Positions 1 through 9,026 of a DNA stretch of 64,000 nt are shown here, one piece after another (within the stretch, counting starts at the first letter, position 1; every line of letters starts with the position of its first letter). The notes under the pieces were generated by a model. It was not told the DNA's origin, did not search any database, and saw nothing but the letters and a program-made list of their open reading frames with translations. The DNA lies in NCBI RefSeq assembly GCF_001620055.1, contig NZ_LQGY01000004.1, positions 81,386 to 145,385 on the forward strand. Reading direction: 5' to 3'. The translations under genes and the position numbers were made by a program. The DNA comes from Agromyces sp. NDB4Y10. GTDB taxonomy: Bacteria > Actinomycetota > Actinomycetes > Actinomycetales > Microbacteriaceae.

Positions 1-1
1 C

Positions 2-1873
2 ATGAAGCGGGAGCAGGACGGCCAGATCGTCACGCAGTTCGACTATCCCGCGTGCGAGTCGCTCGGCCTCATCAAGATGGACTTCCTGGGGCTCAGGAAC
101 CTCACGATCATCGACGACGCGCTCGACAACATCGAGGCGAACCGCGGCTTCCGGCCGGTGCTCGAAGACCTGGCCCTCGACGACGCCGAGGCGTACCAGC
201 TGCTCTCGCGCGGCGACACGCTCGGCGTGTTCCAGCTCGACGGCGGCCCCATGCGCTCGCTGCTCCGCCAGATGAAGCCCGACAACTTCGAGGACATCTC
301 GGCCGTCATCGCGCTCTACCGTCCGGGCCCGATGGGCGCGAACTCCCACATCAACTACGCGCTCCGCAAGAACGGCCTGCAGCCGATCACGCCGATCCAT
401 CCCGAACTCGAGGAGCCCCTGCGCGAGATCCTCGACACGAGCTACGGCCTGATCATCTACCAGGAGCAGGTCATGGCGATCGCGCAGAAGGTCGCCGGGT
501 TCAGCCTCGGCCAGGCCGACATCCTGCGCCGCGCGATGGGCAAGAAGAAGAAGTCCGAGCTCGACAAGCAGTACGAGGGCTTCTCCGGCGGCATGAAGGC
601 CAACGGCTACTCGGATGCCGCGATCAAGACCCTCTGGGACATCCTGCTGCCCTTCTCCGACTACGCGTTCAACAAAGCGCACTCCGCCGCGTACGGCGTG
701 CTCAGCTATTGGACCGCGTACCTCAAGGCGCACTATCCGGCCGAGTACATGGCGGCGCTGCTCACGAGCGTCGGCGACGCCCGCGACAAGCTCGCGCTGT
801 ACCTCAACGAGTGCCGCCGCATGGGCATCAAGGTCCTGCCGCCCGACGTGAACGAGTCCATCGGGTTCTTCGCCGCCGTCGGCGACGACATCCGCTTCGG
901 GCTCGGCGCCGTGCGCAACGTCGGCTTCAACGTGGTCGACGCGATCCGTGCGGCGCGCGACGCGAAGGGCCGGTTCGAGTCGTTCCACGACTTCCTGAAG
1001 AAGGTGCCGACGCAGGTCGCCAACAAGCGCACGGTCGAGTCGCTGATCAAGGCGGGCGCATTCGACTCCCTCGGGCACACCCGCCGGGCGCTCGTGGAGA
1101 TCCACGAGGGCGCCGTCGAGGCGGCGGTGAAGGAGAAGCGCGCGGAGGAGAACGGCGACGTCGGCTTCGACTTCGACAGCCTGTTCGAGGACCACGAGAA
1201 GGAGGCGGCGCCCTCGCCCGTGCCCGACCGGCCCGAATGGTCCAAGCGCGACAAGCTCGCGTTCGAGCGCGAGATGCTCGGCCTCTACGTCTCCGACCAT
1301 CCGCTCGCGGGGCTCGAGGCGACGCTCGCGAAGCACGCGTCGACCACCATCACCGACCTGATGAGCTCGGATGGCACGCAGGACGGCGACGTCGCGACGA
1401 TCGCGGGCCTGGTGACCAGCGTGCAGCACCGCGTCGCGCGGCAGTCCGGAAACCAGTACGGGATGATCCAGGTGGAGGACTTCTCCGGCGAGATCACCGT
1501 GATGTTCATGGGCAAGGCGTACCAGGAGTTCGCTCCGGCGCTGAAGGGCGACTCGATCGTCGTCGTGCGCGGCCGAGTGAGCCTGCGCGACGACGGGATG
1601 AACCTGCACGCGTACAGCGTGTTCGAGCCCGAGGTGGGACAGGGCGACGAGAACGGGCCGGTCGTCATCTCCCTGCCCGACGTCCGGGCGACGACCGACA
1701 CGATCACGGCGCTCGGCGATGTCCTCATCCGCCATCGAGGCGACACCGAGGTGCGGTTGAAGCTCACCAAGGGGCGCACCGCACGCGTGTTCGAGTTGCC
1801 GTACCCCGTCGCCGTGAGCGCCGACTTCTACGGCGAGCTGAAGAGCCTGCTCGGTCCGAACTGCCTCACGTGA
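2..1873 (+). CDS. dnaE: DNA polymerase III alpha subunit, C-terminal part (5' end outside window)
   Basis: This is the catalytic subunit of the replicative polymerase, acting with the clamp and clamp loader at the fork. The frame is open to the left window edge, so the Met at 2 is internal; about 623 residues are visible of a protein usually near 1150-1180. Seen: KMDFLGLRNLT (about residues 25-35), whose Asp matches the third catalytic Asp of the family; GVFQLDGGPM and ALYRPGPMG of the palm/fingers; YAFNKAHSAAYG; a helix-hairpin-helix region; and a C-terminal OB fold (about 465-555, VATIAGLVTSVQHR to VVRGRVS). The PHP domain and the first two catalytic Asp residues lie upstream of the window. 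It ends 47 bases before hisD. Confidence 0.97.
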   Translation: MKREQDGQIVTQFDYPACESLGLIKMDFLGLRNLTIIDDALDNIEANRGFRPVLEDLALDDAEAYQLLSRGDTLGVFQLDGGPMRSLLRQMKPDNFEDISAVIALYRPGPMGANSHINYALRKNGLQPITPIHPELEEPLREILDTSYGLIIYQEQVMAIAQKVAGFSLGQADILRRAMGKKKKSELDKQYEGFSGGMKANGYSDAAIKTLWDILLPFSDYAFNKAHSAAYGVLSYWTAYLKAHYPAEYMAALLTSVGDARDKLALYLNECRRMGIKVLPPDVNESIGFFAAVGDDIRFGLGAVRNVGFNVVDAIRAARDAKGRFESFHDFLKKVPTQVANKRTVESLIKAGAFDSLGHTRRALVEIHEGAVEAAVKEKRAEENGDVGFDFDSLFEDHEKEAAPSPVPDRPEWSKRDKLAFEREMLGLYVSDHPLAGLEATLAKHASTTITDLMSSDGTQDGDVATIAGLVTSVQHRVARQSGNQYGMIQVEDFSGEITVMFMGKAYQEFAPALKGDSIVVVRGRVSLRDDGMNLHAYSVFEPEVGQGDENGPVVISLPDVRATTDTITALGDVLIRHRGDTEVRLKLTKGRTARVFELPYPVAVSADFYGELKSLLGPNCLT

Positions 1874-1905
1874 CGGGCGTCCAGCGGGCGCCCGGTCGTG
1901 ATCGG

Positions 1906-1911
1906 TAGGCT
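1906..1911 (+). promoter_or_regulatory. -10 box (TAGGCT) of hisD
   Basis: TAGGCT fits the actinobacterial -10 pattern TANNNT and ends 9 bases before the hisD ATG, so the transcript would have a leader of only a few bases. No convincing -35 is visible. Similar boxes (TACGCT, TAGCCT) sit just ahead of nrdR and pyrD. Confidence 0.45.
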
Positions 1912-1920
1912 GGGCGGGCC

Positions 1921-3234
1921 ATGCTGCGCACGATCGATCTCCGCGACTCCCGTCCCTCGATGAGCGAACTGCTCGACCTCGTCCCGCGTGCCGCGACGGA
2001 TGTCGCGGCGGCGCTCGACCCGGCCAGGGAGCTCATCGACGACGTCCGCTCCCGCGGCGAGGCCGCGCTGCTCGACCAGGCCGAGCGGTTCGACCGCGTC
2101 CGCCCGGCCGCCGTGCGGGTGAGCGCCGACGAGCTCCGGGCGGCGCGCGATGCGCTGACCGACGAGGTGCGGCGCGCCGTCGAGTCGACCATCGAGCGCG
2201 TGCGCGCAGCCAGCGCCGCGCAGGTGCCCGCTCCCGCGACGACCGTCCTCGGGCCCGGTGCCGTGGTCGAGCAGCGGTGGCAGCCGGTGGCGCGCGTCGG
2301 ACTCTACGTGCCCGGCGGCAAGGCCGTGTACCCGTCGTCCGTGGTGATGAACGTCGTGCCCGCGCAGGTGGCCGGCGTCCGGTCCATCGCGCTCGCCTCG
2401 CCCGCGCAGGCGGCCCACGGCGGCCGCATCCACCCGACCATCGCGGGCGTCGCGGCCCTGCTCGGCATCGACGAGGTCTACGCGATGGGCGGCGCGGGAG
2501 CGATCGGCGCCTTCGCCTACGGCGTCCCGGGAATCGGCCTGGACCCGGTCCAGCGGGTCACCGGGCCGGGCAACGTCTTCGTCGCGGCGGCGAAGCGGCT
2601 CGTGCAGGGCGTCACCGGCATCGATTCCGAGGCGGGACCCACCGACATCCTCGTCATCGCGGATGACACCGCCGACGCCGACCTCGTGGCCTCCGACCTC
2701 GTGAGCCAGGCCGAGCACGACGAGCTCGCCGCGGCCGTGCTGGTGACCGACTCGCCGGCGTTCGCCGAGCGGGTGCTCGACCGGCTCGCTGCCCGGGTCG
2801 CGGCGACCCGCCACGCCGACCGGATCCGCACCGCCCTCGAGGGCCCGCAGTCGGCCGTCGTGCTCGTCGACGACCTCGTGCAGGCCGCCGACTTCGCGAA
2901 CGCGTTCGGGGCCGAGCACCTCGAGATCCAGGTGCGCGACGCCGATGCGACGCTCGCCCGGATCGAGAACGCCGGCGCCATCTTCATCGGCCCGTACTCG
3001 CCGGTGAGCCTCGGCGACTACGCGGCCGGATCGAACCACGTGCTGCCGACCGGCGGGCAGGCGCGCTCCGCCGCGGGCCTGTCGGCCGCGACCTTCCTCC
3101 GGCCGCAGCAGGTGGTGCGGTACGACGAGGCCGCGCTCCGCGAGGTCGCGCCGGTCATCGCCGCGCTGTCCGCCGAGGAGGACCTGCCCGCGCACGGCGA
3201 GGCCGTGACGGCCCGCTTCGGCGACCGACCCTGA
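1921..3234 (+). CDS. hisD: Histidinol dehydrogenase
   Basis: It catalyses the last two steps of histidine synthesis, oxidising L-histidinol to L-histidine with two NAD+ and a bound Zn2+. The 437 residues match the usual family length. Visible landmarks are GPGNVFVAAAKR (Rossmann part), GPTDILVIADDTADADL, the SQAEHDE segment with Zn/catalytic residues, GAEHLEIQV and the SPVSLGDYAAGSNHVLPTGG block near the C terminus. It stands between dnaE and nrdR with no other his gene in view. The ATG follows a TAGGCT box closely and has no strong Shine-Dalgarno sequence. Confidence 0.97.
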   Translation: MLRTIDLRDSRPSMSELLDLVPRAATDVAAALDPARELIDDVRSRGEAALLDQAERFDRVRPAAVRVSADELRAARDALTDEVRRAVESTIERVRAASAAQVPAPATTVLGPGAVVEQRWQPVARVGLYVPGGKAVYPSSVVMNVVPAQVAGVRSIALASPAQAAHGGRIHPTIAGVAALLGIDEVYAMGGAGAIGAFAYGVPGIGLDPVQRVTGPGNVFVAAAKRLVQGVTGIDSEAGPTDILVIADDTADADLVASDLVSQAEHDELAAAVLVTDSPAFAERVLDRLAARVAATRHADRIRTALEGPQSAVVLVDDLVQAADFANAFGAEHLEIQVRDADATLARIENAGAIFIGPYSPVSLGDYAAGSNHVLPTGGQARSAAGLSAATFLRPQQVVRYDEAALREVAPVIAALSAEEDLPAHGEAVTARFGDRP

Positions 3235-3258
3235 CCGCGCCGCTACGCTGGGAGCACC

Positions 3259-3732
3259 ATGCACTGCCCGTTCTGCCGCCACCCGGACTCGCGCGTCATC
3301 GACTCCCGCACGAGCGATGACGGGCTCTCGATCCGTCGCCGCCGCCAGTGCCCGGAGTGCGGCCGTCGGTTCTCGACGACCGAGACGGCGAGCCTCGCGG
3401 TGATCAAGCGCTCCGGCGTCATCGAGCCGTTCAGCCGCGAGAAGGTCGTGCTCGGCGTGAAGAAGGCGTGCCAGGGGCGGCCGGTCACCGATTCCGACCT
3501 CGCCGTCCTCGCGCAGAAGGTCGAGGAGACGATCCGCTCCACGGGCGCGTCGCAGATCGAGGCGAACGACATCGGCCTGGCGATCCTGCCGCCGCTCCGC
3601 GACCTCGACGAGGTGGCCTACCTCCGGTTCGCGAGCGTCTACCAGGCGTTCGAGTCGCTCGAGGACTTCGAGTCGGCCATCGGCCAGCTGCGCGAGGAGC
3701 ACGGGCGCCTGCCCGCGCGTCCGGTCGAGTAG
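3259..3732 (+). CDS. nrdR: Transcriptional repressor NrdR
   Basis: NrdR is the ATP/dATP-sensing repressor of ribonucleotide reductase genes. The 157 residues begin with a zinc ribbon with cysteines at 3, 6, 31 and 34 (MHCPFC and CPECG), followed by the basic RRRRQ segment and an ATP-cone domain (about residues 49-139, starting [16 protein letters not shown]). Family length is about 150-170. The ATG at 3259 gives the canonical N terminus and lies 9 bases after a TACGCT -10-like box. No NrdR box or nrd gene is visible here, so its targets are elsewhere. Confidence 0.97.
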   Translation: MHCPFCRHPDSRVIDSRTSDDGLSIRRRRQCPECGRRFSTTETASLAVIKRSGVIEPFSREKVVLGVKKACQGRPVTDSDLAVLAQKVEETIRSTGASQIEANDIGLAILPPLRDLDEVAYLRFASVYQAFESLEDFESAIGQLREEHGRLPARPVE

Positions 3733-3745
3733 CCTGTCCCACGGC

Positions 3746-4801
3746 ATGTATCGACTTCTCTTCTCCCAGGTCTTCACGCGCATGGACCCGGAGCGCGCCC
3801 ACCACCTCGCCTTCGGCGTCATCCGCCGGCTGCCGCTCCTCGGCATCGGCCGCCTGGTCGAACGCGGCACGGCGCCCGCGCCCGAGCTCGCGGTCGAGGC
3901 GCTGGGGCTGCGGTTCCCGTCGCCGTTCGGCGTCGCCGCGGGCTTCGACAAGGATGCGCTCGCGGTCGTCGGCCTCGGTCACCTGGGCTTCGGCCACGTC
4001 GAGGTCGGCACCCTCACCGCGATCGCGCAGCCGGGCAACGAGCGCCCGCGCCTGTTCCGGCTCGTCGCCGACCGCGCGCTGGTGAACCGCATGGGCTTCA
4101 ACAACGGCGGTGCGGATGCCGCGGCGGGCCGCATCTCGCGGCTGTCCCGTCGCCCCCATCGACCGGTGCTCGGCGTCAACATCGGCAAGAGCCGGGTCAC
4201 GCCCGTCGAGCGGGCGACCGAGGACTACGTGCGGAGCACGAAGGTGCTGGCCCCGCACGCCGACTACCTCGTCGTCAACGTCAGCTCGCCGAACACGCCG
4301 GGACTGCGGGGTCTGCAGGAACTCGACGCTCTCGCGCCGCTGCTCGAGGCGGTCCGCGAGGCCGCCGGGCGCACGCCGTTGCTCGTGAAGATCGCGCCCG
4401 ACCTCGACGACGCCGAAGTGGTGCGCATCTGCGAGCTCGTCGTCCGGCTGGGACTGGACGGGATCATCGCGACCAACACGACCATCTCCCGGGCCGGGCT
4501 CCTGACGCCGCCCGCGGAGGTCGAGGCGATCGGCGCGGGCGGGCTCTCCGGCGCGCCGCTCGCGACCCGGTCGCTCGCGGTGCTGCGCCTCATCCGGGAG
4601 CACGTGCCGGCGTCGCTCTGCGTGGTGTCGGTGGGTGGCGTGGAGACCGCCGAGGACGTGCAGGAGCGACTGGACGCCGGAGCCACGCTCGTCCAGGGCT
4701 ACACGGGCTTCGTCTACCGCGGCCCGCTCTGGGCGCGCCAGGTCAACCGGGGACTCGAACGCCTGCGGCGCGAGCGGAGCGTCGCGGCATCCGTCGCCTG
4801 A
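3746..4801 (+). CDS. pyrD: Quinone-dependent dihydroorotate dehydrogenase (class 2)
   Basis: It oxidises dihydroorotate to orotate in pyrimidine synthesis, passing electrons through FMN to membrane quinone. At 351 residues it has the class 2 layout: an N-terminal amphipathic part (MYRLLFSQVFTRMDPERAHH) for membrane association, then a TIM barrel with GVAAGFDKDA, NRMGFNNGG, the catalytic Ser region VNVSSPNTPGL, LVKIAPD, ATNTT and the FMN phosphate-binding VSVGGVETAED / QGYTGFVYRGP. It follows nrdR by 13 bases; a TAGCCT box lies just ahead. It converges with the App1-like gene, 52 bases away. Confidence 0.96.
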   Translation: MYRLLFSQVFTRMDPERAHHLAFGVIRRLPLLGIGRLVERGTAPAPELAVEALGLRFPSPFGVAAGFDKDALAVVGLGHLGFGHVEVGTLTAIAQPGNERPRLFRLVADRALVNRMGFNNGGADAAAGRISRLSRRPHRPVLGVNIGKSRVTPVERATEDYVRSTKVLAPHADYLVVNVSSPNTPGLRGLQELDALAPLLEAVREAAGRTPLLVKIAPDLDDAEVVRICELVVRLGLDGIIATNTTISRAGLLTPPAEVEAIGAGGLSGAPLATRSLAVLRLIREHVPASLCVVSVGGVETAEDVQERLDAGATLVQGYTGFVYRGPLWARQVNRGLERLRRERSVAASVA

Positions 4802-4853
4802 CCGCCGAGGTCGACGCCGGCGCGACGAGCCGCCGATGCGCGGTGCATGCCGC

Positions 4854-5912
4854 TCAGAGCATGCCGATGTCCGCGAGCCGGTCGGCCAGGGTCGCGCCGT
4901 CGCTGGCGGACACCCAGGGGACGTCGGCGCCGTGCTGCTCGGCCTTGCTGCGGCCGCCCGCGAGCACCGCCTCGCCGACCGAGAGCTCGCGGATCGCGAC
5001 GGCGGCGACCCGCTCGGGGTGCTCGGCCGCGAAGGACGCGTAGAGCTCCTCGTCGTGCTGGCCGTCGTCGCCGATGAGCAGCCACCGGATGTCGGGGAAC
5101 TCCTCGGCGAGCCGCCGCAGGTTGTCGGACTTGTGCTCGCGGCCGCTGCGGAACCAGCGGTCGTGCGTCGGACCCCAGTCGGTCAGCAGGATGGGGCCGG
5201 CGGGGTAGAGGTTGCGAGAGAGGAACCGGGTGAGCGTCGGGGCGACATTCCAGGCGCCGGTCGAGAGGTAGACGACCGGGGACCCCGGATGCTGGCGCAC
5301 GAGCCGCTCGTACAGCACGGCCATGCCCGGAGTGGGGCTGCGGGCGTGCTCGTCGAGCACGAAGGTGTTCCAGAACGCCACGAACGGGCGGGGGAGCGCC
5401 GTGACCATGACGGTGTCGTCGATGTCGGAGACGATGCCGAAGTGGACGTCGGGTGCGACCACCCAGATCGGCGCCTCGACCGGCTCGGATCCCTCGACCT
5501 GCAGCACGGCGCGGTTCCAGCCCGGTTCGAGGTTGGCCGGAACGCGCGTGTCGACCACGCCGCCGCGGTCGGCGAGCACCTCGATGCGCTCGCCCCCGAC
5601 CTCGATCGTCACGCGAACGTCGCCGACGGGGACGCTCGTGAAGCTGCGCCAGCCGCGGATGCCCTGCTCGCGGCGGCGCCGGCGGCGCTTGGACGTGCCC
5701 TCGGCCGACGCCGGCTTCGCGAGGAGCACGCGGCAGAACACCCGCACCCACTCCGTCGAGCCGTAGCCCGTGTACGGCACCACGGTCGGGACGTGGCCCC
5801 GGCGCCGCGCCCAGCGCTCGCGGACGTCGTGGATCCAGTCTTCGAGGCGCGCGGCACCGTGCCGGACCGGTCGTTGCCGGGAACCGGCCGGGACAGGGGA
5901 ACTCACCGGCAT
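4854..5912 (-). CDS. App1-like phosphatase (DUF2183 domain protein)
   Basis: The 352-residue protein carries the HAD-like catalytic block FGIVSDIDDTVMVTALPR (DxDxT-type nucleophile and acid/base Asp pair), followed by LSTGAWNVAP and LIGDDGQHDEELY. These are hallmarks of the App1 phosphatidate phosphatase catalytic domain known from yeast. The N-terminal part (about 1-165) is a basic, beta-rich region ahead of the catalytic core; no signal peptide is obvious. The substrate is not shown here; phosphatidate or another phosphomonoester is a family-level guess. It is a single gene, divergent from the TetR gene at 6024 and convergent with pyrD. Confidence 0.82.
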   Translation of the reverse strand: MPVSSPVPAGSRQRPVRHGAARLEDWIHDVRERWARRRGHVPTVVPYTGYGSTEWVRVFCRVLLAKPASAEGTSKRRRRRREQGIRGWRSFTSVPVGDVRVTIEVGGERIEVLADRGGVVDTRVPANLEPGWNRAVLQVEGSEPVEAPIWVVAPDVHFGIVSDIDDTVMVTALPRPFVAFWNTFVLDEHARSPTPGMAVLYERLVRQHPGSPVVYLSTGAWNVAPTLTRFLSRNLYPAGPILLTDWGPTHDRWFRSGREHKSDNLRRLAEEFPDIRWLLIGDDGQHDEELYASFAAEHPERVAAVAIRELSVGEAVLAGGRSKAEQHGADVPWVSASDGATLADRLADIGML

Positions 5913-5972
5913 CCACTCAGTCTTTCATGCGGTCCCGACCATGGGTCAAACCCGGCGCGACGCCGCCCGCGT

Positions 5973-5993
5973 CCGCGAGGTCGCGCGTCGCGG
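5973..5993. promoter_or_regulatory. Dyad upstream of the TetR gene, possible operator
   Basis: CCGCGA and TCGCGG form a perfect inverted repeat with 9 bases between the arms. It ends just before a TAGAGT -10-like box at 5995-6000, so a bound dimer would block that promoter. This is the usual place for TetR self-repression, but binding is an inference. Confidence 0.35.
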
Positions 5994-6023
5994 GTAGAGT
6001 GGTCCGGCAAGTGAGGAGGTCCC

Positions 6024-6683
6024 GTGCCCAACATCGACCTGATCCTCGGGACCGATCACGGCCGGAGGCGCTCGGTCCGCACCGAGCCGACGCAGCGCCG
6101 GAGCACCCAGCGGCTCGACGCGCTGCTCGACGCCGCGGCCGAGATCGTGGACGAGCTCGGCTTCGAACGCCTGACGACCCAGATGGTCGCCGAGCGGGCC
6201 GGCGCGTCGATCGGCACGGTCTACCGGTACTTCCCCGACCGCGTCGCCGTCCTGCACGCGCTCCGGGAGCGCAGCGTGCGCCGGTACCGCGAGCGGCTCG
6301 CCGAGGCACTCGAGCAGGCCGAGCTCGCCGACTGGTGGAACGTCATCGACGCCGCCCTCGCGGTGTGCGCCGAGCTGTACCGCGACGAGCCCGGGTTCAC
6401 GGTCATCCACGCGGCGCCTCGTGAGCTGTCCGAGCGCGACGGCGAGGCGGAGATCGCCCACCGCCTCGCGCTCCTCCTCGAGCACGACTTCGGCATCCGC
6501 AACGACGCCGAGACCCGGTTCCGCCTCGGCATCGCCGTCGAGATCGGCGAGGCGCTCATCCACCGCGCCTTCGCGCGCGACGCGGCCGGCGACGTTCGGT
6601 ACCTCGACGAGGCGCGGCGCGTGGTGCGCGTGTACCTCGACGAGCACCTCGCCGACCGGGTCGCGGCGACGACCGCGGCCTGA
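6024..6683 (+). CDS. TetR family transcriptional regulator
   Basis: This 219-residue protein has an N-terminal TetR helix-turn-helix (about residues 25-75: LDAAAEIVDELG, TTQMVAERAGASIGTVYRYF) and a divergent ligand-binding C-terminal domain with EIGEALIHRAF near the end. The GTG start at 6024 has a good ribosome site (GAGGAGG, 5 bases upstream) and lies about 23 bases after a TAGAGT box. It precedes the osmoprotectant transporter operon on the same strand by 107 bases and may control it or itself; the ligand is unknown. Confidence 0.9.
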   Translation: MPNIDLILGTDHGRRRSVRTEPTQRRSTQRLDALLDAAAEIVDELGFERLTTQMVAERAGASIGTVYRYFPDRVAVLHALRERSVRRYRERLAEALEQAELADWWNVIDAALAVCAELYRDEPGFTVIHAAPRELSERDGEAEIAHRLALLLEHDFGIRNDAETRFRLGIAVEIGEALIHRAFARDAAGDVRYLDEARRVVRVYLDEHLADRVAATTAA

Positions 6684-6790
6684 GAACCTCCCGAGAGCCG
6701 CCCGAACCGGCCTGCCGCCGTTGCCACGGACCGCCGCGAGGTGTTTGGCTTGAGGATGCGCCGACCGGCGCCCCGCACGGGGGAGGCAGC

Positions 6791-7603
6791 ATGATCGAGT
6801 TCCGCGGTGTCACGAAGCAGTTCCCCGACGGCACCGTGGCCGTCAGCGACGTCGACATCGTCATCCCGCCGCATGAGACGACGGTGCTCGTCGGCTCGTC
6901 CGGCTCGGGCAAGACGACCCTGCTCCGGATGATCAACCGCATGGTCGACCCGACCGGCGGCCAGGTCCTCATCGACGGGACGGATGTCGCGACGGTCGAC
7001 CCGGTGAAGCTCCGTCGGGGCATCGGGTACGTGATGCAGAACTCCGGCCTGCTCCCGCACCGCAAGGTGATCGACAACGTCGCGACCGTGCCGCTGCTTC
7101 GAGGCGAGTCGAAGCGCGCGGCGCACGCGCGCGCCCTCGAACTGCTCGACACGGTCGGCCTCGACCGGTCCCTCGCCGACAAGTACCCGTCGCAGCTCTC
7201 GGGCGGACAGCAGCAGCGCGTGGGCGTCGCCCGCGGGCTGGCCGTCGACCCGAACATCCTGTTGATGGACGAGCCCTTCGGTGCGGTCGACCCGATCGTG
7301 CGCGCCGAGCTGCAACAGGAGCTGCTGCGGCTGCAGGGCGAGCTCGGCAAGACGGTCGTGTTCGTCACCCACGACATCGACGAGGCGTTCCTCCTCGGCG
7401 ACCAGGTCGTGATCATGCAGCAGGGCGGTCGCATCTCCCAGGCCGCCTCACCGGCCGAGATCCTGGCGAACCCCGCCGACTCGTTCGTGGCGGACTTCGT
7501 GGGCGCCGATCGCGGCAAGCGGGCCCTCCACGTGCGCGAGGTCGACGGGCGGAGGATCGTCGTCGACGCCGACGGGCGCCCGGCCGGGGTCCTCACCTCG
7601 TGA
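6791..7603 (+). CDS. Osmoprotectant ABC transporter ATP-binding protein (OpuCA/ProV type)
   Basis: This is the ATPase of a quaternary-amine (glycine betaine/choline/carnitine-type) importer. In 270 residues it shows Walker A (VGSSGSGKTTL, about 35-45), the Q loop (VMQNSGLLPH), signature [14 protein letters not shown], Walker B ILLMDEPFGAVD and the switch His in FVTHDIDEAF. It lacks the C-terminal tandem CBS osmosensor of longer ProV/OpuCA proteins and ends soon after a short tail. GGGGGAGG lies 5 bases before the ATG. It is the first gene of a four-gene operon and overlaps the next gene by 4 bases (GTGA). Confidence 0.93.
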   Translation: MIEFRGVTKQFPDGTVAVSDVDIVIPPHETTVLVGSSGSGKTTLLRMINRMVDPTGGQVLIDGTDVATVDPVKLRRGIGYVMQNSGLLPHRKVIDNVATVPLLRGESKRAAHARALELLDTVGLDRSLADKYPSQLSGGQQQRVGVARGLAVDPNILLMDEPFGAVDPIVRAELQQELLRLQGELGKTVVFVTHDIDEAFLLGDQVVIMQQGGRISQAASPAEILANPADSFVADFVGADRGKRALHVREVDGRRIVVDADGRPAGVLTS

Positions 7604-8286
7604 ACTGGCTCTGGTCCAACCTCGACCGCGTCGGCGAACTCGTCGTGGTGCACCTGGCATTGTCGGTGCCGGCGATCATACTGAGCTTCGTGCTGTCGGT
7701 CCCGCTCGGATGGATCGCCCACCGGCACCGGTGGTCGCGCGGCATCCTGCTCTCGATCGTCGGGCTGCTGTACGCCATCCCCTCGCTCGCGCTGTTCATC
7801 GCGCTGCCCGCCGCCACCGGGCTGAGCCTCCGCTCGCCCGTGAACCTCGTGATCGCCCTCACGCTGTACGGCATCGCCGTGCTCGTGCGCACCGCGACCG
7901 ACGCGTTCGACGCGGTCGAGCGCGACATCCGCCAGTCGGCCACCGCCATCGGCTATTCGGCGGCGGGGCGGTTCTGGGGCGTCGAGCTCCCGCTCGCCGG
8001 GCCCGTGCTGCTCTCCGGGCTCCGCGTGGTGATCGTGAGCACCGTGAGCCTCGCCACGGTCGGCGCGGTGATCGGCGTGCAGAGCCTCGGCAGCCTCTTC
8101 ACCGACGGGTTCCAGCGCGGCATCCAGGTCGAGATCATCACCGGCATCGTCGCGACGATCCTGCTCGCCCTGCTGCTCGACTGGATCGCCGTCCTCCTCG
8201 GCCGCCTGCTCATGCCGTGGACGCGCACGTCGCGGCTCCGCCGTGCGGCGCCGGTCGAGGTCGCCGTCGGAGCGGAGGGCTCGTGA
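7600..8286 (+). CDS. Osmoprotectant ABC transporter permease (OpuCB/ProW type)
   Basis: A 228-residue inner membrane permease with five or six hydrophobic segments and the binding-protein-dependent transport fold. The EAA-like loop is DIRQSATAIGYSAAGRFWGVELPLAGPVLLSG (about 108-139), which docks on the ATPase. The sequence SIVGLLYAIPSLALFIALP is typical of the ProW/OpuC class. The GTG start overlaps the stop of the ATPase gene, and the gene overlaps the second permease by 4 bases, so translation is coupled. Confidence 0.92.
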   Translation: MNWLWSNLDRVGELVVVHLALSVPAIILSFVLSVPLGWIAHRHRWSRGILLSIVGLLYAIPSLALFIALPAATGLSLRSPVNLVIALTLYGIAVLVRTATDAFDAVERDIRQSATAIGYSAAGRFWGVELPLAGPVLLSGLRVVIVSTVSLATVGAVIGVQSLGSLFTDGFQRGIQVEIITGIVATILLALLLDWIAVLLGRLLMPWTRTSRLRRAAPVEVAVGAEGS

Positions 8287-9026
8287 ACCTCTTCGCCGAC
8301 GCCTTCGCCTGGCTCGCCGACCCCGCCAACTGGAGTGGCGCGGGCAGCATCCCGCAGCGCCTCGGCGAGCACCTGTGGGTATCGGCGGTCGTGCTCGTCA
8401 TCGCCGCGGTCATCGCCCTGCCCGTGGGCGCGTGGGTCGGACACACCGGTCGCGGCCGCGAACCGGCCGTCATGCTCTCCGGCGGACTCCGCGCGCTGCC
8501 GACGCTCGGCGTGCTGACGCTGTTCGGCACCTGGCTCGGGATCGGCCTGCAGGCGCCCGTCATCGCGCTCGTGATCCTCGCGATCCCGCCGCTGCTGGCC
8601 GGCGCGTACGCCGGCTTCGAGTCGGTCGACCGGCGCACGATCGACGCGGCCCGGGCCATGGGCATGCGGGAGCTGCAGATCGTCGGCAAGGTGGAGCTGC
8701 CCCTGGGACTGCCGATCGTCGTCGGCGGCATCCGCTCGGCCACCCTGCAGATCATCGCGACGGCCACGCTCGCGGCGTACATCGCCGACGAGGGGCTCGG
8801 CCGCTTCATCTTCAGCGGGCTGAAGACCCGCGACTACGCCGAGATGCTCGGCGGATCCATCCTCGTGATCCTGCTGGCGCTGGTCGTCGACGGGCTGTTC
8901 GCACTCGCGCAGCGGCTCGTGGTGCCCGCCGGCGTGCGCGCCACGCGCGCCAGAGAGCTCCGTTCGGGACCGGCCCGGTCTCGAGCGGCCGTGGGGCAAC
9001 CCATCACCGAAGGGAACCAGCAATGA
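8283..9026 (+). CDS. Osmoprotectant ABC transporter permease, second subunit (OpuCD type)
   Basis: The second permease has 247 residues. The GTG at 8283 was chosen because it overlaps the preceding stop in a GTGA tetranucleotide, as in the other joins of this operon; the frame is open further upstream only as a shadow of the first permease. Hydrophobic segments start near residues 25-45. The ATPase-docking loop reads RTIDAARAMGMRELQIVGKVELPLGLPIVVGG, and SGGLRALPTLGVLTLFG is the usual family block. It would pair with the first permease as a heterodimer. It overlaps the binding-protein gene by 4 bases (ATGA). Confidence 0.9.
   Translation: MNLFADAFAWLADPANWSGAGSIPQRLGEHLWVSAVVLVIAAVIALPVGAWVGHTGRGREPAVMLSGGLRALPTLGVLTLFGTWLGIGLQAPVIALVILAIPPLLAGAYAGFESVDRRTIDAARAMGMRELQIVGKVELPLGLPIVVGGIRSATLQIIATATLAAYIADEGLGRFIFSGLKTRDYAEMLGGSILVILLALVVDGLFALAQRLVVPAGVRATRARELRSGPARSRAAVGQPITEGNQQ

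Noticed and set aside
1828..3951. Long minus-strand frame (707 codons) opposite hisD and nrdR
   Set aside because: Arg/Asp/Gly-rich shadow of real + strand genes; no family, no ribosome site, and both + genes are certain.
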